A stretch of DNA of 64,000 nucleotides from Tangfeifania diversioriginum (GCF_900141875.1 NZ_FQZE01000024.1:1-64000), one strand, 5' to 3'; numbered from the stretch's first letter, positions 16,402 through 26,217 are shown. Program-made: numbers and translations. Notes: a model not told the origin generated them from the letters alone.

Positions 16402-17100
16402 ATGAAAACAATGAAAATGAAGTGGATGGCAGTTGCCGTATTGATGGCAGGAATTATTTCTTGCAATGACAAGCGAGACGTGGAGCGGGTTGAATACAGT
16501 TTTGAATTTACATCGGATGCTGAAGGATGGACCGGCGATTTTGCTGACTACCCCGTGGGCGAAGCTGAATCGTACGAACTGGAGTTTGAGCACACCACGC
16601 TTCCTGCTCCGCTTGATGAAACCGAGGGTGCACTGCGCCTGTCAGGCTTAAACAAAAGCGACGACCTGTTTATGTTCATTAAACGGAAAATCAGCGGATT
16701 GGAACCCAATACCACTTATTACGCCACGTTTTATGTGGAGTTCGCATCGAATGTGCCCGACGGCTTGTTTGGAGTGGGCGGCAGTCCCGGGGAGTCGGTT
16801 TTTGTGAAAGCGGGTGCCACCTTAACAGAACCGGACACGGAAGAAGACAACATGAATTACTACCGCATGAACATTGACAAAGGCGGCCAGAGCCAGGGCG
16901 GTGCCGAGATGGTGGTGGTTGGCGATTTCTCCAATGACACCGACAGCGACGATTACACCCTGAAAACCGTATCCAATGAAAACCGTTTTTCAGTAACTTC
17001 CGATGCCAACGGGGAACTTTGGCTCATAGCCGGAACCGATTCCGGGTTTGAGGCCACCACAACCATTTTCTATAATAAATTACTGATAGAATTGTATTGA
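16402..17100 (+). CDS. Lipoprotein of unknown function
   Basis: A predicted lipoprotein of 232 residues from ATG 16402, with lipobox GIISC (Cys21). The frame is open further upstream (ATG at 16369 and 16333), but the signal peptide fits best from 16402, which is preceded by AGAGG. The mature part begins with a FEFTSDAEGWTGDFADYP segment and continues as a single beta-rich domain (SGLEPNTTYYATFYVEFAS), resembling carbohydrate-binding or fibronectin-like surface domains. No named family was recognised. Confidence 0.65.
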   Translation: MKTMKMKWMAVAVLMAGIISCNDKRDVERVEYSFEFTSDAEGWTGDFADYPVGEAESYELEFEHTTLPAPLDETEGALRLSGLNKSDDLFMFIKRKISGLEPNTTYYATFYVEFASNVPDGLFGVGGSPGESVFVKAGATLTEPDTEEDNMNYYRMNIDKGGQSQGGAEMVVVGDFSNDTDSDDYTLKTVSNENRFSVTSDANGELWLIAGTDSGFEATTTIFYNKLLIELY

Positions 17101-17103
17101 TTT

Positions 17104-18891
17104 TTAGTGTTTTAAGGCTTGCTGTATGGCATTTAACAATTCTTCTTTTCTGAACGGTTTGGCAATGTAACCGCAGCAACCGTATTCAAAGCATTTATTG
17201 CGTTCATTTTCCATGGCATAGGCAGTTTGTGCCAATACCGGCAGCCGGGGATAGATTTTGTGAATGATTTTCATGGCTTCAAGTCCGTTCATTTCAGGCA
17301 TGTTTATATCGAGCAAAATCAGGTCGGGAATTTCTTCTGCAAGTAGTTGAATGAGTTCCTTCCCGGTGGTTGCTTTCCTCAGCCTGGCGCCGGTTGGTTG
17401 TAAAATTTCCGAGACATAATAAAAGGAGTTATTGTCATCTTCGGCAATGAAAAAGGTTTTGTCGTTAAACTGTGGCAGATCAAATATTTTTGTTTCTTTC
17501 TTACGGGCAGGGAATATGCTTTCCGAATCCATTGGTAGGGGCAATGTGAAATAAAAATTACTTCCTCTGTTCAGCTCCGATGTGAATCTGATTTTACCAC
17601 CCAGCATTTCCAGTAGTCCTTTGGTAATGCTAAGCCCCAACCCTGTGCCTTCCTGGAATCCAACATTTTCAGCCTGCGAGAAACGGTCGAAAATCAGTTC
17701 ATGGGCTTCCTCGGGAATACCACGCCCGGTATCTTTTATGAAAAAATCAACAACATGGCTATCATCTTCTTTTTTGAGTATATATCCTGTTTCAATTTTG
17801 CCTGAATCGGTATATTTTACAGCATTTCCAATAAGGTTATTCAGGATTTGCTTAAACCGTGTTACATCTGTTTCGATTACCAGATTTTCAATTTTTTTAT
17901 CAACCTGAAAATCAATGCGAATATCTTTTTTGAGTGATTTGATTTTGTTTTCCTGGGTTTCGACAATTTCCTGCATTACATCATAGATTTGTACCGGGCC
18001 AATATCGAAACTGATTTGATTGAGTTCAATTTTGGAAATGTCGATAATGTCTTCTATAATTCTGGTCAGTTGATCACCCGCCATACTGATTAACGAATTG
18101 TAGTGGTTAAATTTTTCGGGTGACAGGTTTTTGTTTGCAAGCAAGTCGGAAAAGCCGAGGATTGCATTGAGCGGTGTTCTGATTTCATGGCTCATATTTG
18201 CAAGAAATGCTGACTTTAGTTTGTCCGATTCCTCTGCCCGGTTTTTCTCAATTGCAAGTTTTTCCTTGTTTTCCCGTAAAAGCCGGGTCATCTTTTTTTG
18301 CTTTTTCAGCGATTTATCAATGTTGGAAATAACAATCATTAATGAAAAGGAGATGAAAGAAGTGATGGCAATAAAATTAATGGAATTAACAACCCAGCCA
18401 CCGGTATCGTACTGTGCAATTTCCCCGTAACCAAAATAAACCGGAATAGTTAAAACCGAAAGGGTAACAATATTAATCAGTGCAGATCCAATAAATCCGC
18501 GATCTCCGTAAAAGAAACTTGATAAAATGGGAAATACAAAAAGCCAGTTAAACCCGGCTCCTTCTTTTCCCAGGAGCACTAAAATAGCCACACCAAGAAT
18601 GTAAAAGGTTATTAAACAGGCTTTAACTTTTGATTCAGCAGAAATTTTTTTCGAGAAAATTACAATAAGCAAAATCAGGTAAGCTATTGTATCAACAGCT
18701 ACAACAGCCCACAACTGTTCTTTAACCGATAGAATTACGCTGGGAATGTAGGCTATAAAACCAATTATTGCAAGCCCGGTAAGGGTAACAAAAAGCAACC
18801 TGTTCTTCCATTCAACAAAAGATTGTGCCTTTTCCAGCTCAGGATAGGGAATTAACGTGGCAAGGGTTTTTATTTGTTTGTAAAATTTCAT
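17104..18891 (-). CDS. Hybrid sensor histidine kinase/response regulator
   Basis: A membrane-bound hybrid kinase. Six or so hydrophobic helices near the N-terminus form an unclassified sensor, followed by a coiled linker, a HisKA domain with SHEIRTPLNAILGFSDLL (His257 counted from the longer start at 18957), an HATPase_c domain with LIGNAVKYTD, DTGRGIPEE and GTGLGLSI boxes, and a receiver domain with the phosphoacceptor LLDINMP (Asp550, same count) and the closing AKPF lysine. There is no separate output domain, so the signal must pass to another protein by phosphotransfer. The start at 18891 avoids a short hydrophobic extension, but 18957 cannot be excluded. Confidence 0.92.
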   Translation of the reverse strand: MKFYKQIKTLATLIPYPELEKAQSFVEWKNRLLFVTLTGLAIIGFIAYIPSVILSVKEQLWAVVAVDTIAYLILLIVIFSKKISAESKVKACLITFYILGVAILVLLGKEGAGFNWLFVFPILSSFFYGDRGFIGSALINIVTLSVLTIPVYFGYGEIAQYDTGGWVVNSINFIAITSFISFSLMIVISNIDKSLKKQKKMTRLLRENKEKLAIEKNRAEESDKLKSAFLANMSHEIRTPLNAILGFSDLLANKNLSPEKFNHYNSLISMAGDQLTRIIEDIIDISKIELNQISFDIGPVQIYDVMQEIVETQENKIKSLKKDIRIDFQVDKKIENLVIETDVTRFKQILNNLIGNAVKYTDSGKIETGYILKKEDDSHVVDFFIKDTGRGIPEEAHELIFDRFSQAENVGFQEGTGLGLSITKGLLEMLGGKIRFTSELNRGSNFYFTLPLPMDSESIFPARKKETKIFDLPQFNDKTFFIAEDDNNSFYYVSEILQPTGARLRKATTGKELIQLLAEEIPDLILLDINMPEMNGLEAMKIIHKIYPRLPVLAQTAYAMENERNKCFEYGCCGYIAKPFRKEELLNAIQQALKH

Positions 18892-19111
18892 CTGCTGCAA
18901 ATGATTTAATTGTATATTCTTGTAAAATGGCTGGGAAAGTATTAAAAAACTTTTCATACCAAGTAAAAGCTATTGTGAATTTTTATTTCAGGATGTATTA
19001 AACCAGGGGTCAGGATTACTTAATCCACGATAAAATATCAGCAAAAACAGCAGTTGTTTTACTTACAGGGCAATAATGCTGCCTTGTCTGTTATGAATTG
19101 TCATAATTATT

Positions 19112-19154
19112 TGGCAAAAAAGAAACCCGCACCACAAATTAATGCAGCACGGGT
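19112..19154 (-). terminator. Probable terminator of tpx
   Basis: On the minus strand downstream of tpx, ACCCG...CGGGT pair around an AT-rich loop, followed by TTTCTTTTTT. The stem is short (5 bp plus imperfect pairs). Confidence 0.5.
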
Positions 19155-19198
19155 GAACCATAATTCAAATAATAATTCAAGACTATTCCGGAGGCTGG

Positions 19199-19699
19199 CT
19201 ATTTCAGAACTTTCAGAACGTCTTCGTAGTCGGGTTCATGCGAATTTTCAGTCACTTGTTGCACGTATGAAACGGTGCCTTTTTCATCAATAACAATTAC
19301 TGTGCGGGAAAGAAGTCCTTCCAGCGGCTCGTTGGTAATTGCAATTCCGTAGTCTTTCCCAAATTGGCCGGTTGCAAAATCGGATAACATGATTACGTTT
19401 TCTATGCCTTCCGCTTCACAAAAACGAGACTGTGCGAAAGGAAGGTCTTTTGAAATACAAAGTACTTTCGTGTTTTCGAGATTAGCGGCCGCTTTGTTGA
19501 AATTTCTGACAGAAGCCGCACAAGTGCCGGTATCGAGACTGAGAAAAACATTCAAAACGAGTCGTTCGCCTTTAAAATCTTTTAAACTAACCCGTGACAA
19601 ATCTCCTTTAACCAGTGTAAAATCTTTTGCCTTATCACCTACCTTGGGTGGTTCGCCTGCTATTTGAATGGGATTTCCTTTAAATGTAAGTTGCGCCAT
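19199..19699 (-). CDS. tpx: Thiol peroxidase (Tpx, atypical 2-Cys peroxiredoxin)
   Basis: A 166-residue peroxiredoxin that reduces lipid and hydrogen peroxides with thioredoxin. The peroxidatic cysteine lies in SLDTGTCAASVRNFN and the resolving cysteine in RFCEAEGIENV, the standard Tpx spacing. MAQLTFKGNPI at 19699 matches the family N-terminus, so the upstream open frame to 19768 is not coding. The gene diverges from the S9 peptidase gene with a 130-bp shared control region. Confidence 0.93.
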   Translation of the reverse strand: MAQLTFKGNPIQIAGEPPKVGDKAKDFTLVKGDLSRVSLKDFKGERLVLNVFLSLDTGTCAASVRNFNKAAANLENTKVLCISKDLPFAQSRFCEAEGIENVIMLSDFATGQFGKDYGIAITNEPLEGLLSRTVIVIDEKGTVSYVQQVTENSHEPDYEDVLKVLK

Positions 19700-19829
19700 A
19701 GTTTTTATGTTTTTTTTGATTACTGTTAGCAAAACACTTTCGGGGAAAGAAAGTTTATTGTTTGGCAAATTTCTTAATCAACGAAAAGCTTTTAATTTTA
19801 AGGCTTGGTTCAATTCAAAAATTTTAATT

Positions 19830-21911
19830 ATGCGAAAGTTGCCGGTAATTTTTTTGCTTATGATTTTATTTGCTTGTTCTGAAAAAGAAAGTACTGTTGA
19901 AAAGCATGGATATGTTTCCAAAACACCCGATCTGTCGGCTGGGGTAATGATGCCCGAAATCCTCTGGTCGTTTGGCCGGGTAGGAGGGGCACAGGTTTCT
20001 CCCGGCGGAGAAAATATTTTATATTCAGTGACATACTACGATATTGAAGAGAACAAGCCGTACAATGATATTTACAGCGTGCCCGTTGAGGGTGGTGAGC
20101 CTGAAAACCTCACCCGGTCAACAAGCAATGAGTCGGGAGCCATGTGGCGGCCCGACGGCAAAAAAATCGGTTTCCTTTCAGCTGTCTCGGGCAGTACACA
20201 ACTTTGGGAGATGGAAACTGACGGCTCCCGCCCCCGGCAGGTTACTGAAATTGAAGGTGGCATCTCCGGGTTTAAATACTCTCCCGACGGAACAAAAATA
20301 TTCTACATAAAGAGCATGAAACTGGATGAAAGTGTCAACGATATGTACCCCGACCTTCCCAAAGCCAATGCCCGCATTGAATCCGACCTGATGTACCGCC
20401 ACTGGGACAAGTGGCACGATTATACTTACAATCATATTTTTGTGGCTGATTATTCGGACGGCAAAGTGGGCGAGGGAAAAGATATTATGGAAGGCGAACG
20501 TTACGACTCACCCATGAAGCCTTTTGGCGGAACCGGCCAGATTGCCTGGAGCCCCGACGGGAAAACACTGGCCTATACCTGCAAGAAGAAAACCGGCAAA
20601 GCATATTCTGTTTCTACCAATTCCGATATTTACTTTTATGATATGGAAACCGGTGAAACCACTAATTTTACAGAGGGAATGATGGGGTACGATAAAAATC
20701 CGGTTTTTTCGCCCGACGGAAAATACCTGACCTGGGAAAGCATGGAACGCGATGGCTACGAATCGGATAAAAACAGGCTGTTTGTGGCTAATCTCGAAAC
20801 AGGGGAGAAAACAAATTATTCCGAAGGTTTCGATCAGAATGCCCACAACCTGAGCTGGAGCAGCGACGGGCAAACCATTTTTTTTATCAGTAATATCCAC
20901 GCCACCGACGAGATTTTTAAGTTGCAGCTGACCGATCGAAAAATCGAACGACTGACCGACGGCATTCACAATTACCAGTCGGTTGAGCAGGCCGGAGATC
21001 AGTTGGTAGCCCAGCGTGTCTCCATGTCGCACCCGGCCGATTTGTACAGCGTGAATCCGGAATCGGGCGAAGCGCAGAACTTAACATCGGTAAACGATGA
21101 ACTGCTCGGTGCAATTACCATGGGCAATGTGGAAGAACGCTGGATGGAAACCACCGACGGCAAGCAGATGCATTCATGGGTAATTTATCCGCCCGATTTC
21201 GATCCCAATAAAAAATACCCGGTGCTGCTATACTGCCAGGGAGGGCCGCAGGGAACCGTGAGCCAGTTTTGGTCGTACCGCTGGAATTTCCAGATGATGG
21301 CGGCTAACGGCTACATTGTTGTGGCACCCAACCGCCGCGGGTTGCCCGGATTTGGCCAGGAATGGAACGAACAGATTTCGAAAGATTACGGCGGGCAGAA
21401 CATTAAAGATTATCTCACAGCCATCGACGAGGTGGCCAAAGAACCGTTTGTGGATAAAAACAGGTTGGGCGCTGTAGGTGCCAGTTACGGCGGATTTTCA
21501 GTGTATTACCTTGCCGGCCACCACGACGGGCGTTTCAGCGCTTTTATCTCGCACGATGGCATGTTCAACTTTGAGCAGATGTATTCTACTACCGAAGAGA
21601 TGTGGTTTGTTAACTGGGATATCGGCGGCCCCTTCTGGGAGAAAGAAAATGAGGCTGCACAGCGTTCGTACTCTTTTTCGCCACATAAATATGTGCAAAA
21701 CTGGGATACCCCGATTTTGGTCATTCATGGTGAAAAAGATTTCCGTGTGCCGCCGGGGCAGGGACTGGCAGCCTTCAATTCGGCAGTGCTGCGCGATGTG
21801 CCGGCCAAGTTGCTTTATTTCCCGGAAGAAAATCACTGGGTGCTGCAACCGCAAAACGGTATTTTATGGCAACGCGAATTTTTTGGCTGGCTGGATAAGT
21901 GGCTGAAGTAG
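19830..21911 (+). CDS. S9-family prolyl oligopeptidase-type peptidase (lipoprotein)
   Basis: A 693-residue serine peptidase with a lipobox ILFAC (Cys16) and so anchored in the envelope. The N-terminal part is a seven-bladed beta-propeller made of PD40-type repeats (SPDGKKI, SPDGTKIFY, SPDGKTLAYT, SPDGKYLTWESM, SSDGQTIFF). The C-terminal alpha/beta-hydrolase domain has the nucleophile GASYGGF, the aspartate in HGEKDFRVP and the histidine in ENHWV. Members are dipeptidyl or acylaminoacyl peptidases digesting oligopeptides. ATG 19830 is chosen because the signal peptide begins there; the frame is open farther upstream into the divergent tpx region. Confidence 0.92.
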   Translation: MRKLPVIFLLMILFACSEKESTVEKHGYVSKTPDLSAGVMMPEILWSFGRVGGAQVSPGGENILYSVTYYDIEENKPYNDIYSVPVEGGEPENLTRSTSNESGAMWRPDGKKIGFLSAVSGSTQLWEMETDGSRPRQVTEIEGGISGFKYSPDGTKIFYIKSMKLDESVNDMYPDLPKANARIESDLMYRHWDKWHDYTYNHIFVADYSDGKVGEGKDIMEGERYDSPMKPFGGTGQIAWSPDGKTLAYTCKKKTGKAYSVSTNSDIYFYDMETGETTNFTEGMMGYDKNPVFSPDGKYLTWESMERDGYESDKNRLFVANLETGEKTNYSEGFDQNAHNLSWSSDGQTIFFISNIHATDEIFKLQLTDRKIERLTDGIHNYQSVEQAGDQLVAQRVSMSHPADLYSVNPESGEAQNLTSVNDELLGAITMGNVEERWMETTDGKQMHSWVIYPPDFDPNKKYPVLLYCQGGPQGTVSQFWSYRWNFQMMAANGYIVVAPNRRGLPGFGQEWNEQISKDYGGQNIKDYLTAIDEVAKEPFVDKNRLGAVGASYGGFSVYYLAGHHDGRFSAFISHDGMFNFEQMYSTTEEMWFVNWDIGGPFWEKENEAAQRSYSFSPHKYVQNWDTPILVIHGEKDFRVPPGQGLAAFNSAVLRDVPAKLLYFPEENHWVLQPQNGILWQREFFGWLDKWLK

Positions 21912-21932
21912 AATGTGCTTGCTTTAACTTCT

Positions 21933-22418
21933 TTAATTTATTGGCGCTTCCCCCGTTTTTGAAAGGATTTCGTTTAAGAGTTTTTTGGAGAAATATCTTT
22001 CGTTTTTCTGCCATACTTTAAAAATTGAACGAAGATCATGAATGAGTCCTTTTTGTTTGGCCAGGATTAATAAACTAACAGAACGGATGCAATTTACACC
22101 CAATGATTCGGCCATGAGTCGAGCTTTTTGGTCGTCGATTAGAAGATAATTTGCGTTCAGTTCCTGATACAAAATTACGGATTCAGATTCGCCATAATCC
22201 ATTAGCAGAGAAAGCTGATTTTTCGATTTTATTTTTAAAATGTGCTTTTTGAGTATTGCTTTGTGTTTTTCTGGAAAAGCCGGATTTTCATACCTTTCAA
22301 GCTCTTCCCAAACAGCCTGGGGAATATAAAATTCATCGAAAAGATTTTTTATAATATCTATTTTATCAATTATTCCAAGCGAAATTAAAACCCCTGTATC
22401 AGCAATTACAATCTTCAT
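21933..22418 (-). CDS. DUF3368 PIN-like toxin
   Basis: A 161-residue PIN-fold protein of the DUF3368 family. Acidic active-site residues are visible: Asp7 in IADTGVLISLG, Glu in VWEELE, the GESESVILYQEL glutamate and the LLIDDQKARLMAESLG aspartates, followed by the SVSLLILAKQKGLI helix. PIN proteins are divalent-metal RNases; paired with UPF0175 proteins they form type II toxin-antitoxin modules. The upstream antitoxin gene ends 2 bases before this start, which implies translational coupling. Confidence 0.87.
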   Translation of the reverse strand: MKIVIADTGVLISLGIIDKIDIIKNLFDEFYIPQAVWEELERYENPAFPEKHKAILKKHILKIKSKNQLSLLMDYGESESVILYQELNANYLLIDDQKARLMAESLGVNCIRSVSLLILAKQKGLIHDLRSIFKVWQKNERYFSKKLLNEILSKTGEAPIN

Positions 22419-22420
22419 AA

Positions 22421-22687
22421 TTACAATTTCTGCAATTTCTCTACATCACCAAAAATCTGGTCAATTTTTAAGTTGGAAATCGGAATTTTATTTTTTGCCA
22501 ATAATTTTTCAAATTCAAAACGAGATAATCCTGAAAGTTGAGTTGCTTTTCCAATTGTCAGTTTCTCCTCTTTAAATAACATCATGGCTATTGAAGCTTG
22601 GAAATGTGATTTAATTTCCTGTTCCGATTCATTTAATACAATCATTAAATCAGAAGGAATCTCGATTGGTATGGTAATATTTTTCAT
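22421..22687 (-). CDS. UPF0175-family antitoxin
   Basis: An 88-residue UPF0175 protein: a beta-strand start ITIPIEIP followed by helices with FQASIAMMLFKEEKLTIGKATQLSGLSRFEFEKLLAKN, which holds a helix-turn-helix-like motif as expected for a DNA-binding antitoxin. It precedes the DUF3368 toxin, as usual. A TATCTTTG (-7 type) lies at 22706-22699 on the minus strand, 12 bases before the start, without a proper -33 element. Confidence 0.85.
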   Translation of the reverse strand: MKNITIPIEIPSDLMIVLNESEQEIKSHFQASIAMMLFKEEKLTIGKATQLSGLSRFEFEKLLAKNKIPISNLKIDQIFGDVEKLQKL

Positions 22688-22775
22688 CGCTCTTTTTTCA
22701 AAGATAGTGAATTGATTACAATTTTTTCCTGTTGATTTTGTTCTTGTTTAAATAGAAGTACTGTCATGGTGAAAA

Positions 22776-22806
22776 ATTGCTCTTTCTTTCCATTTCACTA
22801 TTTTTG
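22776..22806 (+). promoter_or_regulatory. Bacteroidota-type promoter of the Gfo/Idh-malQ unit
   Basis: ATTG (22776-22779), 19-base spacer, TATTTTTG (22799-22806, full TAnnTTTG match). Transcription would start near 22813, which supports translation from ATG 22831 and excludes the upstream frame start. Confidence 0.6.
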
Positions 22807-22830
22807 AGAAAATTTAGAAATACTGTTTCT

Positions 22831-23928
22831 ATGCAAAAAATACATATCGGATTTTTGGGCGCCGGCGGAATTGCAAGAGCTCATGCCTACGCGGCCCAAT
22901 CTTTAAAGTTTTATTACAATGATGCTGCGGTACTGGTTTTTGAATCGGTGGCATCGGCCAGGGCGGAAAGCCGCGAAAGTTTCGCTGAAAATTTCGGGTT
23001 TAACAAAGCACAGTCGGTGGAAGAATTTTCGAAAAATGAAAACATTGAAGCCGTGTTTATCATGGGGCCGAACAGTGTGCATTTCGAGCACCTGAAGCTG
23101 GCACTTGAAATGCCGAACGTAAAACGGATTTACCTCGAAAAGCCGGTGTGTGCATCCCTTCAGGAAGAGAAGGAAATGAAAGCACTGCTCGATAATACCG
23201 GCGATTCGGTAAAAATCCAGGTGGGATTTCAGTACCTGCAAACTTCGGCTGTGCGCGAAGCATTGCAGTTTTGGCAAGCCGGCGAATTGGGCAAACCCAT
23301 TCATTTCGACCTGAAATATTACCATGGCGATTACCTGCAAGAATCATATCGTGAAAAACGAGTGACTCGCCTCACGCCGGCACCCGACGGCGGTGCCATG
23401 GCCGACTTGGGCTCGCACGGAATTAGTTTGCTGATGGCGTTTATGGGCGAAAATATGCAAATAACCAGTGCCTTGCAGGGAGGTAAATTTAATGATGTGC
23501 CAGCAGGTTCCGATCTTTTTAGTTCGCTGTCGATGGTTGAACCGCAATCGGGAGCAGTGGGAAACATGTCGGCCAGCCGTATCAGCTCGGGCACCGGCGA
23601 TTTGGTGCACCTCGAAATTTATGCTGAAAATGGTGCGTTGCGTTACTCTTCGCACAACTCCGAATATTTTGAATATTACCTGGAGGGCAGCAACCAGTGG
23701 GTGAAAAAAATGGTGGGCAGTAATTACAAGCCGGTTACCAGTTTCCCGTCGGGGCACGTGCCGCCCGGTTGGCTGCGCAGCATGGTTCATGCACACTACC
23801 TGTTTTTTACAGGCAATGACGAAAAAGCATTCAATCCCGATTTAAAACACGGACTGGCGGTGCAGCGCATTGTGCGCGAAACAGCTGATCATTTGTCCAC
23901 TTTCAGAAAAAAATACAAAAATGGGTGA
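22831..23928 (+). CDS. Gfo/Idh/MocA-family oxidoreductase
   Basis: A 365-residue NAD(P)-dependent sugar or polyol dehydrogenase-type protein. The Rossmann motif GFLGAGGIARAHA opens the protein and the cofactor/catalytic lysine segment EKPVC is near residue 100; the GGAMADLGSHGIS segment near 190 carries the conserved DxGxH of the C-terminal domain. The substrate cannot be told. Its stop overlaps the start of malQ by 8 bases (ATGGGTGA), so the two are translated in coupling, hinting at a role in sugar metabolism. Confidence 0.88.
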   Translation: MQKIHIGFLGAGGIARAHAYAAQSLKFYYNDAAVLVFESVASARAESRESFAENFGFNKAQSVEEFSKNENIEAVFIMGPNSVHFEHLKLALEMPNVKRIYLEKPVCASLQEEKEMKALLDNTGDSVKIQVGFQYLQTSAVREALQFWQAGELGKPIHFDLKYYHGDYLQESYREKRVTRLTPAPDGGAMADLGSHGISLLMAFMGENMQITSALQGGKFNDVPAGSDLFSSLSMVEPQSGAVGNMSASRISSGTGDLVHLEIYAENGALRYSSHNSEYFEYYLEGSNQWVKKMVGSNYKPVTSFPSGHVPPGWLRSMVHAHYLFFTGNDEKAFNPDLKHGLAVQRIVRETADHLSTFRKKYKNG

Positions 23929-25405
23929 CCGAAGCAGCGGAATTCTTTTACATATTACCTCGCTTCCCGGCTCGGAGGGAATCGGGACACTTGGGAATGA
24001 GGCTTGTCGTTTTGTTGATTTTCTGGCAGGATCTAATCAAAAACTTTGGCAAATTCTGCCGCTGGGACCGGTTGGGTTCGGAAATTCACCCTACCAGTGT
24101 TTTTCAGCTTTTGCCGGAAATCCGCTGCTAATCGATTTGGCCTCGTTGATTAAGGATTCCCTTTTAACACAGGAGGATTTGGCTAAACAGCCGAAATTTT
24201 TGAGCCCGCGGGTTGATTACAGTCGCGTTGAAAAGTGGAAGCAACCAATTTTGAAAAAAGCATTTGAACGCTATCAAAAAAAACGGCCCGAAAAATTGGA
24301 AATTGAGTTTGTTCGTTTTTTAGATGAACACAACTGGTGGCTGCACGATTACGCGATGTTTATGTCGGCAAAAAAACATTTTAACAACAAACCCTGGGGT
24401 GAATGGGACGATGAATTGAAATTCAGAAAAAAAAGTGCACTGAAAGATTTTGAGTCATTGCTTTCTGATGAGATTGGTTATATAAAGTTTATTCAGTTTC
24501 TTTTTTTCAGGCAATGGTTTCAGCTAAAGAATTATGCGAACCAGAAAGGGATAAGCATTATTGGCGATTTGCCGCTTTACGTGTCGGGCGATAGTGCTGA
24601 TGTGTGGTCGAACACCGATATTTTTCTGCTCGATAAAAACCTGAAACCGCAAAAAGTAGGCGGTGTACCTCCCGATTATTTCAGTGAAACCGGTCAGTTG
24701 TGGGGAAACCCGGTATTCGACTGGCAAAAGCTCGAAAAACGCGATTACGACTGGTGGCTGGCACGCCTGCATTTTAACCTAAACTTGTTCGACCAGGTAC
24801 GCATCGATCATTTTCGGGGGCTGGAAGCTTATTGGTCGGTGCCGGCAGAAGACAGAACGGCAATGAACGGCGAGTGGGTGCCCGCCGGTGGTTTTAAACT
24901 GCTGAAAAAATTCCGGGAGCAAATTGGTGAGCTGCCTTTGATTGCTGAAGATCTCGGTTTTATTACCCCTGAAGTGCATAAATTGCGTGAAGATTTTAAT
25001 TTGCCCGGAATGAAAGTGCTGCAGTTTGCTTTTGGATCCGACGAAACAAACATCAATTTGCCTCATAATTATGAACCTAACTTTGTGGTTTACACCGGCA
25101 CGCACGACAACGATACCACATTGGGCTGGCTGGAAAAACTGGAAGGCGAAGAAAAAGAGCTGGCACGTGAATACATAGGAAAACCACGCAAAAAAGCGCT
25201 ACACAAATGTATTGAAATGGCGTGGGCATCGTGTGCGAAAATGGCTGTTATCCCCATGCAGGATTTGCTGGAACTGGGAACCAAAGCCCGGCTTAATACC
25301 CCGGGAACATCAAGTGGAAACTGGGAATGGCGTTTCCGATGGTGGCAATTGAAAAACAGGCACCGCAGGTTTTTGAAAGAGATTACCCGAAAATATAATC
25401 GGTAG
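23921..25405 (+). CDS. malQ: 4-alpha-glucanotransferase (GH77)
   Basis: A 494-residue amylomaltase that transfers alpha-1,4-glucan segments between oligosaccharides. The start MGDRSSGILLHITSLPG fits the family. Active-site landmarks: IGDLPLYVSGDSADVW, the nucleophile in VRIDHFRG, the acid/base in LIAEDLGF and the third carboxylate in YTGTHDNDT. This is the short bacterial form; many Bacteroidota carry a longer MalQ with starch-binding domains in front. It works with the glycogen synthase encoded at 34502 in alpha-glucan turnover. Confidence 0.94.
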   Translation: MGDRSSGILLHITSLPGSEGIGTLGNEACRFVDFLAGSNQKLWQILPLGPVGFGNSPYQCFSAFAGNPLLIDLASLIKDSLLTQEDLAKQPKFLSPRVDYSRVEKWKQPILKKAFERYQKKRPEKLEIEFVRFLDEHNWWLHDYAMFMSAKKHFNNKPWGEWDDELKFRKKSALKDFESLLSDEIGYIKFIQFLFFRQWFQLKNYANQKGISIIGDLPLYVSGDSADVWSNTDIFLLDKNLKPQKVGGVPPDYFSETGQLWGNPVFDWQKLEKRDYDWWLARLHFNLNLFDQVRIDHFRGLEAYWSVPAEDRTAMNGEWVPAGGFKLLKKFREQIGELPLIAEDLGFITPEVHKLREDFNLPGMKVLQFAFGSDETNINLPHNYEPNFVVYTGTHDNDTTLGWLEKLEGEEKELAREYIGKPRKKALHKCIEMAWASCAKMAVIPMQDLLELGTKARLNTPGTSSGNWEWRFRWWQLKNRHRRFLKEITRKYNR

Positions 25406-25413
25406 AAAAAACG

Positions 25414-26217
25414 TTAACAACATTTCACCACAGCATCCATAAATTCATCGGGTTTTTCGGCATGGAGCCAGTGTCCGGCACCAGGAATGTCTTTGATGCT
25501 GGCTTCGGGGTAAATTTTTTTGATCAATTCAAAATCCTCGTCCATAATGTAATTGGACTCCAGCCCGCGGATAAAAACTACCGGATAGGTGGTAATCGGG
25601 ATGCGGTCTTCAAACCATTTAAGATTAACACCACCAACAATTTCATCGAGGTATTCGTATAATACATCAACATTTAACCGCCAGCGGTATTTTTTTGTCT
25701 TTTTGTCTTTGGTTACATTTTTCAAAAGAAACTGCCTGATGCGCGCACTGTCAATTCGCTCTGAGAGGAGTTTATCCACTTCTTTTCGCTTTTTAATTTT
25801 GCTGAAATCCAGCTCCTGCATGGCCAGTAAAATATTTCGGTGCAGGTGATACTGACTGCTGTCTTTGTGCTGTGTGTAATCTTTTGGGGCAATGTCGGCA
25901 ATAACCAGTTTTTCAACCTTTTCGGGGTAATCAGCTGCAAACCACATGGCTGTTTTTCCGCCCATGCTGTGCCCGATTATTATTGCTTTTTCAATCTCGT
26001 GTGTATTGAAAAATTCAGCCAAATCATCGCGCATGGCATCAAAAGACTGCTCATCGGCAAACGGCGATCTTCCGTGGTTCCGCTGGTCAATCATGTAAAC
26101 AGTGTGGTTTTCGGCAAGTCGTTTGCCCATGTTCATCCAGTTATCCGATGAACCATAGAGGCCGTGGATCACAACTATTACCGGTCCTTTTCCTTCTTTC
26201 CTGTAATATAGTTTCAT
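25414..26217 (-). CDS. Alpha/beta hydrolase (YbfF-like esterase family)
   Basis: A 267-residue alpha/beta-hydrolase with the oxyanion HGLYGSSDNW near 22-31, nucleophile elbow GHSMGG near 95-100, an aspartate in the FIRG/ESNYI region and the catalytic histidine in GAGHWLH near the C-terminus. It resembles esterases such as YbfF. The ATG overlaps the TGA of pdxJ (ATGA), fixing the start and showing cotranscription with pdxJ; the metabolic link is not evident. Confidence 0.87.
   Translation of the reverse strand: MKLYYRKEGKGPVIVVIHGLYGSSDNWMNMGKRLAENHTVYMIDQRNHGRSPFADEQSFDAMRDDLAEFFNTHEIEKAIIIGHSMGGKTAMWFAADYPEKVEKLVIADIAPKDYTQHKDSSQYHLHRNILLAMQELDFSKIKKRKEVDKLLSERIDSARIRQFLLKNVTKDKKTKKYRWRLNVDVLYEYLDEIVGGVNLKWFEDRIPITTYPVVFIRGLESNYIMDEDFELIKKIYPEASIKDIPGAGHWLHAEKPDEFMDAVVKCC

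Noticed and set aside
19054-19293. 79-codon frame on the plus strand near tpx
   Set aside because: Overlaps the tpx 3' end and terminator antisense and shows no family features.
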